DNA of 64,000 nt from contig JAEZOB010000063.1 in the NCBI GenBank assembly GCA_023414355.1, positions 12,905 through 76,904 on the forward strand, read 5' to 3'. The notes beneath the pieces are model-generated. The model did not search any database and was not told the origin of the DNA. It saw nothing but the letters and a program-made list of their open reading frames with translations. The position numbers and the translations under genes were made by a program. This DNA comes from Bacillota bacterium. GTDB lineage: Bacteria; Bacillota; Clostridia; Lachnospirales; Lachnospiraceae. Below, in pieces: positions 18,636 through 28,047 of the stretch (positions are counted from its first letter, which is position 1; every line of letters starts with the position of its first letter).

Positions 18636-18829
18636 TGAACACCTTCCTGACTCACAGTCCAAAATGTAAGACAATCTCGTTGATATACTACATCAATAAT
18701 ATTACATAATGACTACTAATTTCCTTAATTTTTCCTTAAGGTTTTGCACATTCTGATGAATACCATAAAATGTACCATATACTAAGCCTTCATGTTTTAG
18801 TACTTAAACATAGTAATTATAACATAAAT

Positions 18830-18888
18830 GTCTATTTCTTAAGAATTTATTACTTAAGTGTCTATTTCTTAAGGATCTATCTCTTAAG
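18830..18888. repeat. Short direct repeats ahead of the ABC operon
   Basis: The word TGTCTATTTCTTAAG occurs at 18830 and 18859, and a shorter CTATCTCTTAAG near 18877. The spacing is about 29 and 17 bases. Purpose unknown; the region is AT-rich. Confidence 0.5.
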
Positions 18889-18926
18889 TACTGTTTTTCA
18901 GAATTTATCTTCCTGGTATCTACCCC

Positions 18927-19050
18927 GACAAAAGGTCCGACTGATGTAATCAGTCGGATACATGGACAGGGAAGCCTTCGGAAAGTACACTTTCCGGAGG
19001 CTTCCTTGTCCATGTTAATCATGTCACCTACGGTGACATGACCTTTTGTC
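18927..19050. repeat. Cloverleaf-like multi-hairpin element, copy 1
   Basis: An 11-bp perfect outer stem, GACAAAAGGTC (18927-18937) with GACCTTTTGTC (19040-19050), encloses three hairpins. The first is at 18937-18957 (CCGACTGAT/ATCAGTCGG), the second at 18961-19014 with a stem of about 25 bp, and the third at 19020-19040 (CATGTCACC/GGTGACATG). It lies in the 616-base gap between the ABC operon and the PerM-like gene. A relative is at 50084-50172. Structured RNA, bidirectional terminator or mobile-element remnant are the options. Confidence 0.75.
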
Positions 19051-19123
19051 TCCTTGAATACAACCTTTTGTCTCCTTCAATATAACCTTGTGTCACTTCA
19101 ATATGACCTAATATTCAATTAAC
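19041..19123. repeat. 22-bp tandem repeat, about four decaying copies
   Basis: ACCTTTTGTCTCCTTGAATA-type units begin at 19041, 19063, 19085 and 19106, each less well conserved. The first unit is the right outer arm of the preceding hairpin element, so the repeat seems to have grown from that arm. Confidence 0.65.
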
Positions 19124-19251
19124 ATGAACTTTTATTCCCGCATAACGTTCCTTAATCGCCTACAGTCATATCCTTACATCATGACAATATCTCTTTCTGT
19201 TTATGCTTTTAAAATTTATTCAGACATAATCTCTACCCTAATTCTACACTA

Positions 19252-20451
19252 TCATGTCTTTTGCTTTAGTTCCAATTCCTGTTTCTTGCTCAGCCTGTAA
19301 TCAATAAAACGGGTGATAACCAGCTTGATATACGCACCTACCGGCACTGCCAAAAGCATGCCCAAAAAGCCTCCGAGCGCACTTCCAAAGATAATGGAGA
19401 TGATAATGACCAACGGGTGTATCTGGATAGAATGACTTAAAAGCTTTGGTCCGATTACATTTCCGTCAACAAACTGAATGACAAACAATGCTATCATTGA
19501 GATAATCCATGTTTTCCATTCTCCTCCGATCAGGCAAATGGCCGAAGTGCTGACATATGCTACAATCGGGCCGAAGTAAGGGATCAGATTACCGATACCC
19601 GCAAAGATACCGATTAATATCGCAAATTTAACTCCTGTAATAGATAATACCAGACTGATCAGCACCATCATGACGAAAGCATCAATTAACTGCCCTCTGA
19701 TATATCCCGAGAAAACAGTATCCAAATCACCTACGATAGAACGCATTTTCTGATCCGCACGCTCCGGAAACAGTGCTTTGCTGATTTTTCCGATATAGGT
19801 AAGAAACATCCTGCCGTCGATCAGGAAGTAGATTCCGATAATAAAGCTGAAGATCAACGTAGTAATCGCACCTGAGATACTCGAAACCGAACCAAAGGAA
19901 GCCTCGATAAAATTCATCAGGCCTGTCACAAGGTATGTAGAAGCATTCGTCACATACTGCTCCAGCTCCTTGGACTGGATATTCCATTCTCCGAGCTTAT
20001 CTCTGATTGAATTATAAAAATCCCTCAGACTGTCGAAGAAACTCTGTCCCAATGCAATGATATCATCAAGATTCGCCAGTCTAATCTGATCTGTTACCGT
20101 AAATACAAGCAGTGAGACCAATCCCAGAAATGCGATGATCAGCAAAAGTACAGCGGTTACCACGCCCCAGGTTCTTGGCATCACAATCTTGCGAAAGCCT
20201 TTTTTTGTTTTAAGCTTTTGATATCTCCGTTCAAAGAAGCCGACCGCAGGATCCAGCAGATATGCAAATACAAAGCCGAGCACCACAGGCTTGATTACTT
20301 TGAAAACCCACCCAAGCCAATGCATTCCGGTCTTCAGAAGCTGAGGTGCGTTTTTCACAATTAGGCTCAGTGCATAGATGATGACTACCGTGATGATGAC
20401 ATACAAAGAAATCTGCATGTACTTTTTATTAATTTTATCTCTCCAACGCAT
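19252..20451 (-). CDS. AI-2E/PerM family transporter
   Basis: About 399 residues, seven to eight predicted transmembrane helices. The family pattern is visible: two N-terminal helices, a soluble loop of about 100 residues, a helix with GIYFLIDG, then the conserved IPYFGPIVA and GNVIGPKLLS segments. Members include TqsA and YtvI-like proteins; substrates in Clostridia are unknown and autoinducer-2 export should not be assumed. The ATG at 20451 has AGGAG ahead. An in-frame TTG at 20484 would overlap the preceding kinase gene and has no site. The next gene upstream ends 10 bases away, so both are probably one transcript. Confidence 0.85.
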   Translation of the reverse strand: MRWRDKINKKYMQISLYVIITVVIIYALSLIVKNAPQLLKTGMHWLGWVFKVIKPVVLGFVFAYLLDPAVGFFERRYQKLKTKKGFRKIVMPRTWGVVTAVLLLIIAFLGLVSLLVFTVTDQIRLANLDDIIALGQSFFDSLRDFYNSIRDKLGEWNIQSKELEQYVTNASTYLVTGLMNFIEASFGSVSSISGAITTLIFSFIIGIYFLIDGRMFLTYIGKISKALFPERADQKMRSIVGDLDTVFSGYIRGQLIDAFVMMVLISLVLSITGVKFAILIGIFAGIGNLIPYFGPIVAYVSTSAICLIGGEWKTWIISMIALFVIQFVDGNVIGPKLLSHSIQIHPLVIIISIIFGSALGGFLGMLLAVPVGAYIKLVITRFIDYRLSKKQELELKQKT

Positions 20452-20461
20452 TCGTTTGCTC

Positions 20462-21082
20462 CTAGTTCCTTTCCTCAAATTCAAGATATCGGATGATACA
20501 GTCTACCGTATTATCGATTCCGATAGAATCACTGCGAAGGGAAAGGTGATAGTGATCGGCTCTTCCCCATTTCTCATTGGCATGATAATTATAGTAGTTG
20601 GCTCTTCGCTTATCCATCTTGAGTATCTCATCTTCCGCTTTGCTCTCCTTCAGATGATACAGCTCCACTGCCCTTTTTTTACGCGACGAGAGCTCTGCCC
20701 AGATAAAAATGTTAACTATGTCGGAGCGATCCCTCAAAACATAATCCGCACAACGTCCGACAATAACACAGGGGCCTTCTTCAGCCACCTTTTTTATCAC
20801 GTTGGATTGAGCCAGATATAATTGATCATCCAGAGACAAATGTGTAAATCCAAGATCCTGTGTACCGTAAGTATTCATTCCCATAGCCAGGGAATATAAC
20901 AAGCTATTCGTAGCTTTTCTTTCTGCATTCTCGAAGGCTGCTTCTGCAAACCCGGTCTCCTTTGCTGCTCTTGATATGATTTCATTATCGTAAAATGGAA
21001 TACTAAGCTTGTGTGCAAGCTTCTCTCCGATTTCTCTGCCACCGCTGCCATATTGCCTGCTTATCGTAAGAATCTTGTTCAT
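20462..21082 (-). CDS. Cytidylate kinase-like protein
   Basis: 206 residues, PF13189-type family. The nucleotide-binding loop is RQYGSGGREIG at about residues 9-19, and the NMP-kinase core continues with an EIISRAAKETG helix and the CVIVGRCADYVLR strand. It differs from housekeeping Cmk in length and in the C-terminal region, and this class is common in Lachnospiraceae without a proven substrate. AAAGGAGTGA precedes the ATG. It precedes the PerM-like gene with 10 bases between. Confidence 0.85.
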   Translation of the reverse strand: MNKILTISRQYGSGGREIGEKLAHKLSIPFYDNEIISRAAKETGFAEAAFENAERKATNSLLYSLAMGMNTYGTQDLGFTHLSLDDQLYLAQSNVIKKVAEEGPCVIVGRCADYVLRDRSDIVNIFIWAELSSRKKRAVELYHLKESKAEDEILKMDKRRANYYNYHANEKWGRADHYHLSLRSDSIGIDNTVDCIIRYLEFEERN

Positions 21083-21140
21083 AAAATCACTCCTTTCTAG
21101 TTTTAGTATACCATAATCTTCTATCTGATAGAAGCAGATA

Positions 21141-23693
21141 TTATATAGCCAGAAGTATTTTCAATTTCAACTTGTTCATACGAGAAAGATCCCGATACAC
21201 TTTACTGTAAAGTATGTTGCGGTACAGGATAATCTCCGCAAGCTCCTCCTCATCTATTGCCTTCCTGCCAAATCTTGCCCTCCTGACCAGCCCCATTAAG
21301 CGGTCTAGTTCCTCAGAAGCAATATAGGAGCAATGCTCCTTTACATAAGCTTCCTGTTCCTCCAATAACATCTTCTTCTCAGGCAATCCTTGGATCATTT
21401 GAAGCATCCTCTCAATATCCCGGTAGAAGGTAAAGGCTCTCCTATTCCTGCTGCCCCGGTTTCTACCCCGGTAGCCGTGAAGAAGAAGATACATCACCAA
21501 CAACAGGAAACCTGCAGCAAGCATTACTAAGACAATCAACAGCCAGATCAGATCAGCCGCAGCAGAAGCTTTTGCACTACTCTCGCTGTCATCTGGAACA
21601 TAATCCTGATTCAATCGATCATCATGAATCGATTGATATTGATCCGGAATCTTAGGAGTCGGCTGGGCTTTGCCTAAATCCTCCAATAACGCTGCTTCTG
21701 AGATTTCCTGCCCCATTCGATCGATATCTGCAATAACCGATTGATTATAGTTTACGAGAGATCCGGGTGTAAATTCTACCGGATACCATCCGCAGTAATC
21801 AAAGTAGACTTCAACCCAGGCATGGGCGTGATAATCTTTGATCGAGACCTCGGACAAAGGTTCCTTATTCACCTTACCACCCTCAGCAGTAAACCGGGTT
21901 ACCTCTCCGATTCCGCTACTCTTGTAAATTGCTTCCTTACCGAAAGCATATCCTTCCGCATATCTCGCAGGAATCCCCATTGCCCGCAACATTAAGGTTG
22001 CTGCTGTAGCATAATGTGCACAGTACCCCACCTTATTCTCATAAAGGAAATACTCCGCAAAATCCTTTCCCTTTGGCAGCTTTCCGGGGGACAGAGAGTA
22101 TTTGGTGTTCTTCTCCAGATAGTTTCTGACAAACTCAATTTTCTCAGCCACACTGCCTGTCCGAGTCTGCACACGTTTTGCAGAAAAATCCCTCTTAATA
22201 TTCTTTAGACCTTCTTCCGGAAGCTTTGTATATGTTTCATATACAAAATCCCGATATGCTTTCTCATAGCTGACATACCCTTCCTGACCGAGCTTTGACA
22301 GACTATCCTTGAAAGCAGAAGCCTCTGCTCTGGCTACCCCATAAAAATAATCATATTCATATTGATTTTCTGTCTTTTTCGGAGCTGCATAAAGATCCTT
22401 GTCGTAATAGATGTCTTTCAACAGATCGTAATTTGTAAAATAGGGCGCATAAAGAAATTCTTTGTTTGCCTCATTGTAGCTGATTTCCATCCCACCCTGC
22501 TTCATTCTGAAGTTCAGACCATCACTCATTCCCTGCGTAACCGTATTTCCGGTGAACATCCCCTGTAGGAACAGATTCACCTGATTGACCGGCCGGAATC
22601 GTTCCTCCGGCATTCGGTTCTTTAACTCCTCATATTCCTTCAGAGTTTCTTCGGAGTGTCCACCCCAACGGTCCCCGGTATAGATACTTCCGACATATCC
22701 CTTTAGATAGATTCCCTCCTCGATTGAACTGGTGGGTGCAATCACGCGCAGGTGCTCTTCCTTCTCATACCTGATTTGTGCCTCAGTTCCCAATCGTCCT
22801 CCGTCGAGGCCCGTAGAAGCAACTTTTCTGGTAAAAAGCTCGATCTTTGTAATTCGATCCAGAAAATCCTCGATCGAAAAATTCATGATTGCAGTCTGCA
22901 TCTCTGTCTTGATATCCGTCAGCCTTGTCATTCCGGCATAATCCTCTTTGCTTACAAAGAGTTTCATGACAAAGAAGAGGATTAGTCCAAGGAGGCAGAG
23001 CCAGGCCGCTGCCCGACTGCTGATTTTATGGAGAAGTATTTTCTGTTTTTTATCCTTCACATACCGAAGGCTGTGTGTCTGACTGATGAGATAAGTCGTA
23101 CAGATCACATAGGCCACCAGATAACGCTCCTGCGGTATGAAACCTAAAGCAAAATTAGCTGTAGGCGGAATCAGCAACAAGATTGCGCCAAAAAATGCAA
23201 GCCGGTTTCGTAACACAACCATAGAAAGAGTTGCGATAACCGGGATTATTATCATAATCAAAAGCAGAGTGGTATCGACCCCCCGGGTCGTATAATCGGC
23301 AACAAACCGAACACTTTCCACTTCATAATATGCATCAATCTGCCTAAGAAGCAGGTTCTCCAGTATATAAAAGCCATTGAGAAGCTGTTCCCCCCGGCTG
23401 TATGCAAACAGACCATAAAACAGTACTCCAAAGAAAAACTTTACCAGATCATACGAGGGCACCAGAAATAAAGCAAAAAATATGGCTGAAAAAATCAATA
23501 CTGCCAGATTGATCTCAAGATTGTTACAGGGAATGTTCAGAGCTTCTATAAGCATAGAGACAGCACTCCAGGTGCCAAACAGAATAAAAAGCATCTGGAG
23601 CACACGAAGTAAAAGCGGTGTTGACTGTTTCTTCTCATCTACGATATAGACGGAGTTATCCATATAAACACCGTCTTCAAAACCCTGAAGCAT
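21141..23693 (-). CDS. Membrane-anchored transglutaminase-like protein
   Basis: 850 residues, last gene of a MoxR-DUF58-transglutaminase operon. The N-terminal 250 residues hold about six transmembrane helices, a large extracellular region follows, and the transglutaminase core lies around 510-650: Cys558 in KVGYCAHYATAATLMLRAMG, His near 624 in HAHAWVEVYF, and a downstream Asp or equivalent in FDYCGWYPVE. A further helix is near 710-735, then a cytoplasmic tail. Such proteins may act as proteases or cross-linkers at the cell surface. AAGGGTGG precedes the ATG at 23693, only 15 bases after the DUF58 stop. Confidence 0.9.
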   Translation of the reverse strand: MLQGFEDGVYMDNSVYIVDEKKQSTPLLLRVLQMLFILFGTWSAVSMLIEALNIPCNNLEINLAVLIFSAIFFALFLVPSYDLVKFFFGVLFYGLFAYSRGEQLLNGFYILENLLLRQIDAYYEVESVRFVADYTTRGVDTTLLLIMIIIPVIATLSMVVLRNRLAFFGAILLLIPPTANFALGFIPQERYLVAYVICTTYLISQTHSLRYVKDKKQKILLHKISSRAAAWLCLLGLILFFVMKLFVSKEDYAGMTRLTDIKTEMQTAIMNFSIEDFLDRITKIELFTRKVASTGLDGGRLGTEAQIRYEKEEHLRVIAPTSSIEEGIYLKGYVGSIYTGDRWGGHSEETLKEYEELKNRMPEERFRPVNQVNLFLQGMFTGNTVTQGMSDGLNFRMKQGGMEISYNEANKEFLYAPYFTNYDLLKDIYYDKDLYAAPKKTENQYEYDYFYGVARAEASAFKDSLSKLGQEGYVSYEKAYRDFVYETYTKLPEEGLKNIKRDFSAKRVQTRTGSVAEKIEFVRNYLEKNTKYSLSPGKLPKGKDFAEYFLYENKVGYCAHYATAATLMLRAMGIPARYAEGYAFGKEAIYKSSGIGEVTRFTAEGGKVNKEPLSEVSIKDYHAHAWVEVYFDYCGWYPVEFTPGSLVNYNQSVIADIDRMGQEISEAALLEDLGKAQPTPKIPDQYQSIHDDRLNQDYVPDDSESSAKASAAADLIWLLIVLVMLAAGFLLLVMYLLLHGYRGRNRGSRNRRAFTFYRDIERMLQMIQGLPEKKMLLEEQEAYVKEHCSYIASEELDRLMGLVRRARFGRKAIDEEELAEIILYRNILYSKVYRDLSRMNKLKLKILLAI

Positions 23694-23708
23694 GTATAAT
23701 CCACCCTT

Positions 23709-24926
23709 CTATTCTAATATCAGCAGCTCCATATCCCTTTGAATATGGTTTGTATCGACCGGGTATAAGGCTACTCCCACATCATTTGATTTTTTTATGA
23801 TTTCATTCGGAAAGTACTTCATCCCCGGCTGATTATCGATATCACCGATATAGATGACATGTCTTTTGGCTGCCTTCAGCAGAATCAGCGTTTCCATACG
23901 ATACCTCGGCTGTTCTCCTGTCAAAAAGATCAAATTCGTGTACTGTTCCTTTGGATGCTCTGCAAGATAAGCAGAAAGACCGTCCGAGTCAGCCGCATGA
24001 GGAAGTGCCTGCAGCAGACCATCCACCGCCTCGAAAAAATCCTTCTCTTGCATGACCCTGATCCTGCGGCAGCCTCCATGACGTACATCGTACCAGGCAA
24101 AGTAATGGGGCTGTCCGGCCAGTGTCAGAGAGTAGGACATGGATAAGGTACATTCCAACATCGAATCCATAAACTGCATAGGGTGAACTCCTTTCGGGAT
24201 ACAGAAATCCGCGAAAAGCAGCAGGGAACAATTCAAAGGATCGCTGAATTCCTTGATCATCAGCTGATCGAACTTACGGCTGAGCTTCCAATGGATTCTC
24301 TGTTGACGATCTCCTTCCCTGTATTCCCGTATGGCAAATACCTCAGAAGGATCATCACCACTCTTTAAAGCGGAATAGTTATCACTTTCCGATAAACTGG
24401 GGCTACGGCTCTGTAATTGATTTTCCGAAAGTTCGTAATATACAGGAAGAACGGCAACCTTCAGTTCGCCCTTCAATCTCTTCTTTAAAGAAAATAGTTT
24501 AAGATAATCATAAACGCGAACACTACGGAGTGTAATTTCCAAATTACCCGCATAGTCCGAAAGTAGGTTACAGATGACGGAAGCTTTTGTATTTGAATCT
24601 ATAGATACCATTACGCTTTTCTTATAAACAAGCGGCGAATAGGCATTTTTGTAACTCAGTATTATCTTAAGACTGGAGATAGGAAAAATAGTTGGATTAT
24701 TCACAAGTATGGAGATCGGGACAACCTCTCCTCTCTTTGCCACATGGACGACAGAAAGCATACTAACTGATACCCTGCTGTAGAGATATGCCAGCAAAGC
24801 AAACAGAAAGAATGGTACCACCCCAAGAGCAAAAAAAAGGATGCTCATATAATAGGTATCATATAGAATTGAAAGAACTCCCACCAACGTAAACAGCGTA
24901 AGATATCGGATAAAATTGCGTAGCAT
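23709..24926 (-). CDS. DUF58 domain membrane protein
   Basis: 405 residues. Two N-terminal hydrophobic helices (about residues 8-50) are followed by a beta-rich domain and the DUF58 signature, FAIREYREGDRQQRIHWKLS, near residues 200-220, then a von Willebrand A-like fold with FADFC in place of a full MIDAS motif. DUF58 proteins pair with MoxR ATPases, as here, in a chaperone-like system acting on surface or membrane proteins. It lies 25 bases after the moxR-like gene and 15 before the transglutaminase gene. Confidence 0.88.
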   Translation of the reverse strand: MLRNFIRYLTLFTLVGVLSILYDTYYMSILFFALGVVPFFLFALLAYLYSRVSVSMLSVVHVAKRGEVVPISILVNNPTIFPISSLKIILSYKNAYSPLVYKKSVMVSIDSNTKASVICNLLSDYAGNLEITLRSVRVYDYLKLFSLKKRLKGELKVAVLPVYYELSENQLQSRSPSLSESDNYSALKSGDDPSEVFAIREYREGDRQQRIHWKLSRKFDQLMIKEFSDPLNCSLLLFADFCIPKGVHPMQFMDSMLECTLSMSYSLTLAGQPHYFAWYDVRHGGCRRIRVMQEKDFFEAVDGLLQALPHAADSDGLSAYLAEHPKEQYTNLIFLTGEQPRYRMETLILLKAAKRHVIYIGDIDNQPGMKYFPNEIIKKSNDVGVALYPVDTNHIQRDMELLILE

Positions 24927-24951
24927 CAGTCACCCAACCTTTCTGATTCGG

Positions 24952-25905
24952 TTAGAACTCCTTCTCAGTGATTCTTGGAGCTTTTACCATACGTAAAATA
25001 TCTTCCAACAGGTTGTCCACAGTCACATTATTCACACGTGCCTTTGGTTTCAAAATCATACGATGGGCAGCAACATCCCGAAATATTGCTTGAACATCCG
25101 AGGGTACAACATAATCTCTCCTCTTTAGGAAAGCCGTTGCTTTCACCATATTCATCATAGCAAGAGAACCTCTCGGACTCACACCGAGCTCAATCAGAGG
25201 GTTTTCTCTAGTTTGCTGAACCAGCAGGGTAATATATTCGTAGATCGAATCGTGGATAAACACATCCTCTACACTGTTTTGCATAGACAGGATATCCTCC
25301 TTTTCCACGATTCTAGCTACCTTATCCAGAGGGTTGGAAGTCTGTCTTTCTTTCATAATTCCAATCTCGCTGCTTCTGTCGGGATAGCCGATGGAAAGAC
25401 GGATCATAAAACGATCCAGCTGGGATTCTGGTAGCATCTGTGTACCAATGGATCCGATGGGGTTCTGGGTTGCCATGACTACAAAGGGTTTGGGAACCTC
25501 TCGCGTAACACTGTCCACCGTGACCTTTCCCTCTTCCATGACCTCCAGAAGAGCTGACTGTGTCTTAGAGGAGGTACGGTTGATCTCATCCGCAAGGAAA
25601 AGATTACACATGATGGCACCCGGCTTATACTGATACCCATCTCCCTCCCTGTTCAGAAGATGAAACCCGACGACATCTGTCGGCAGAACATCCGGTGTAA
25701 ATTGCAGACGATGATGCTCCAGTGCCATAGCTTTAGAAAATGCCAGTGCCAGGGTGGTTTTACCAACTCCCGGGAAATCCTCCAGAAGTATATGTCCCTT
25801 TGCCAGGATAGCGGTAAGAACCTTCTCTATAATCAATCTCTTACCAATAACTACTCTATTCACCTCATCTATAATCTGCTGCGCCTTATCATGATACGCC
25901 TCCAC
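24952..25905 (-). CDS. MoxR-type AAA+ ATPase
   Basis: 317 residues. Walker A is GVGKTT at about 46-51, Walker B is LFLADEINR near 105-113, sensor 1 is in VMATQNPIG, and SQLDRFM with the Arg finger follows. The small helical lid domain with GVSPRGSLAMMN closes it. MoxR ATPases act with DUF58/VWA partners in assembly of metal or surface complexes. The start is GTG, supported by AAGGAGGGAG 7 bases upstream. It heads the three-gene operon with the DUF58 and transglutaminase genes. Confidence 0.93.
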   Translation of the reverse strand: MEAYHDKAQQIIDEVNRVVIGKRLIIEKVLTAILAKGHILLEDFPGVGKTTLALAFSKAMALEHHRLQFTPDVLPTDVVGFHLLNREGDGYQYKPGAIMCNLFLADEINRTSSKTQSALLEVMEEGKVTVDSVTREVPKPFVVMATQNPIGSIGTQMLPESQLDRFMIRLSIGYPDRSSEIGIMKERQTSNPLDKVARIVEKEDILSMQNSVEDVFIHDSIYEYITLLVQQTRENPLIELGVSPRGSLAMMNMVKATAFLKRRDYVVPSDVQAIFRDVAAHRMILKPKARVNNVTVDNLLEDILRMVKAPRITEKEF

Positions 25906-26098
25906 GGTAACTCCCTCCTTAATTATGCAGCCAAAAAGTATGGCCGAGTAATGTTTTGTTTATTATAACATATATTTACAAGAATTCAACGAATACCTGC
26001 TGTTCGGTAATTCAGCATCAAAACTGTTACCTTATGTATTGACTTATGACACAAATCGTTTAAAATTAACTTCATGAGAATACTATGGAGGTAGCAAA

Positions 26099-27205
26099 GT
26101 GAACAAATCAAAGAAAATCAAAAAAGTAACTGCAGAGGTACAGTTACATGACAAAACCAAAGACAGAATTGTCAACTCAAAGATATTAACCGTTTCATCC
26201 ATCATATTAGTTGTAATTCTAGTTGGTGCTCTACTGTTCGACCAGCTATATGAAGCACCGTTGCTCACCGTTGACGGTGAAAAATATAACTTAAAGGATC
26301 TGGCCTTCTATTTCTACACTGTCGAATCTCAGTACGATTCCTATGACCAGATGTTCGGCGGAAGTGGTGCATATTGGGATGTGACTTCCAATGAGACCAC
26401 CGGTGCTACAATGAGAGATGTAGCAAAAGATACCGCAATCAGGACCTCCCTGTACAATGAAGTCCTTTATAATCAGGCGACCTCTGAGGGTTACACCTCA
26501 ACCGAGGATGAAAAGAAGCTGTCAGATGAAAGCGCTACAAAGCTTATGAACGAGTCTTTAAGCAAAGAAGTGATTGCAAAGAATGGCTTTACCAAAGAAT
26601 ATTTGTCAAGAATGCTGAGCAAAGCATCCCTGGTAGATCGATATCGCAAGGACAACGTTGATGCATTAAATATTGATAAGGAAGCCATCAAGGCAGGCGT
26701 AAATGCTGAGGAATTCAAACAATATGACATTGAATACCTCTATGCTTCCACAAGTAAGGTAGATGACAAAGGTAAGTCAGTAGCCATGACCGATCAGGAA
26801 AAGGCTGATGTGCTGGCAAAGTTGAATACTTATGTCGATCAGGCTAAAACCACAGCAGATTGGTCTAAGCTGCTTCCTGAAACTGAGAAAACCATTACCT
26901 ATAAGAAATCCAACTTTATCAAATCCGATACAACCTCTTATGATGCAATCAAGTCAAAGCTTATGACAATGAGCAATAATCAGGTCGGAGATGTAGCTGA
27001 AGCAGCGGATGGTTATTATTTAGTTCGTATGATCAATAATAACTCCTCTGAGCGATATGATAAAGAGGTTACGAATGCCATTCAGACAAAAGAGAATGAA
27101 GAATTCCAAAAGATATATGATGATATTCTGAAAGAGCATAAATATAAGATCAATTACGACGCTTTGAAATCTTTAAGAATGGGTACACTGACACTGGTCA
27201 AATAA
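26099..27205 (+). CDS. PrsA/SurA-like extracytoplasmic foldase or chaperone
   Basis: 368 residues. A cytoplasmic basic tail of about 35 residues precedes one transmembrane helix (35-55), so it is a type II membrane protein rather than a cleaved lipoprotein. Outside it has a SurA/PrsA-like helical region with repeated Lys/Glu/Ser helices, then a segment around 240-330 resembling a parvulin-type rotamase (GDVAEAADGYYLVRMINN) but short of the full signature. It is likely a folding factor for exported proteins. The start is GTG with GGAGGTAG before it. Confidence 0.7.
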   Translation: MNKSKKIKKVTAEVQLHDKTKDRIVNSKILTVSSIILVVILVGALLFDQLYEAPLLTVDGEKYNLKDLAFYFYTVESQYDSYDQMFGGSGAYWDVTSNETTGATMRDVAKDTAIRTSLYNEVLYNQATSEGYTSTEDEKKLSDESATKLMNESLSKEVIAKNGFTKEYLSRMLSKASLVDRYRKDNVDALNIDKEAIKAGVNAEEFKQYDIEYLYASTSKVDDKGKSVAMTDQEKADVLAKLNTYVDQAKTTADWSKLLPETEKTITYKKSNFIKSDTTSYDAIKSKLMTMSNNQVGDVAEAADGYYLVRMINNNSSERYDKEVTNAIQTKENEEFQKIYDDILKEHKYKINYDALKSLRMGTLTLVK

Positions 27206-27276
27206 TTGATCAGACACTGAATAAAGTATTCCTTTCAAGAAATAATATAGATAAAAGTTTCTGAAAGGAGATTTCT

Positions 27277-27471
27277 ATGACCCAAAGCAATAATAAAGCT
27301 AAAAATAATACTTCAAATTCAAGCAAGGATAACGCAAACAGTTCCGGTAGTAATTCTGACAAGAATCGTTCCGGTAACCCCGGCAGGAATACTTCCGGTC
27401 GTTCGGCGAAGGACTCCGTTGCACAATTTCCGGACAACCGTCCGGCCCGTAGCGGCCCCGGAGGAGAATAA
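27277..27471 (+). CDS. Small Asn/Ser-rich disordered protein
   Basis: 64 residues, very rich in Asn, Ser, Lys and Gly, with no hydrophobic core. The tail is DSVAQFPDNRPARSGPGGE, unlike the low-complexity front. AAAGGAG lies 8 bases before the ATG and a strong terminator follows at 27558, so it is probably expressed. It is not recognised as any named family; composition is compatible with a small spore-associated protein, but none of the SASP signatures are present. The gene lies 72 bases after the foldase gene. Confidence 0.6.
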   Translation: MTQSNNKAKNNTSNSSKDNANSSGSNSDKNRSGNPGRNTSGRSAKDSVAQFPDNRPARSGPGGE

Positions 27472-27557
27472 ACTCATCTAAACAGTACATCGTAGGAGAG
27501 AAACCTCACCCAAACGGTACAAAGAATTACGATACAGTTTATTATTATCTAATTAAT

Positions 27558-27614
27558 AAAGACTTTTGTATATAAGCCGCAAAAAATACACTGCTTATAT
27601 GCAAAAGTCTTTTT
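27558..27614 (+). terminator. Terminator after the small Asn/Ser-rich gene
   Basis: AAAGACTTTTG and CAAAAGTCTTT form the stem with a second inner pairing of ATATAAGC/GCTTATAT, followed by TTTTTC. Confidence 0.85.
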
Positions 27615-27732
27615 CATTCCAACTTAAAATCTTGCTACTTAAAGCAGCTTGAAATGGCTTTTACAAAAAACCTATATTATAGCCATTAAGCGGCAAAAGA
27701 TGCTTTTGTCCCTTTATACCATTATTAATACT

Positions 27733-28018
27733 GGCTGTTGCACATAACTCAGAACAGCTTAAGGCGAAGATAACAGGCATCCCGCACCTGATATGCTCGT
27801 AAACTCATATCAGGTTCGCGTGCGCGTTCGCATTGCTCACCTTTGCTTTCGCGCACATGCACCGTTTGCCGAACAGCTTGCTGATTTTGTAAGACAATAG
27901 CAAACAAATTTATTTGTTTGATAACGGCTTATAAAATTGGCAGGCTGTCCGGGAACCAGTGTGTGAGGGGTGCCTGTTGTCTTTGCCTTAAGCTTCTATA
28001 CCTTAAATGCAACAGCCT
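27733..28018. repeat. Long modular hairpin element, copy B
   Basis: A 286-bp interrupted palindrome between convergent genes. GGCTGTTGCA at the left end pairs with TGCAACAGCC at the right. Inside, 27864-27884 repeats exactly, in inverse orientation, at 56480-56500, and 27947-27963 repeats exactly, also inverted, at 56404-56420. The left arm carries an extra block of about 75 bases (about 27787-27860), including a hairpin with CTGATATG and CATATCAG arms around CTCGTAAACT, that is not matched in the right arm. That extra block resembles the loop of the element at 34931-35016. Confidence 0.8.
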
Positions 28019-28047
28019 TTGATATTGTTAATCAGCATCTCATTCCT

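Noticed and set aside
18804..19022. 72-codon open frame on the minus strand
   Set aside because: It is made of hairpin arms and short repeats, and has no ribosome site.
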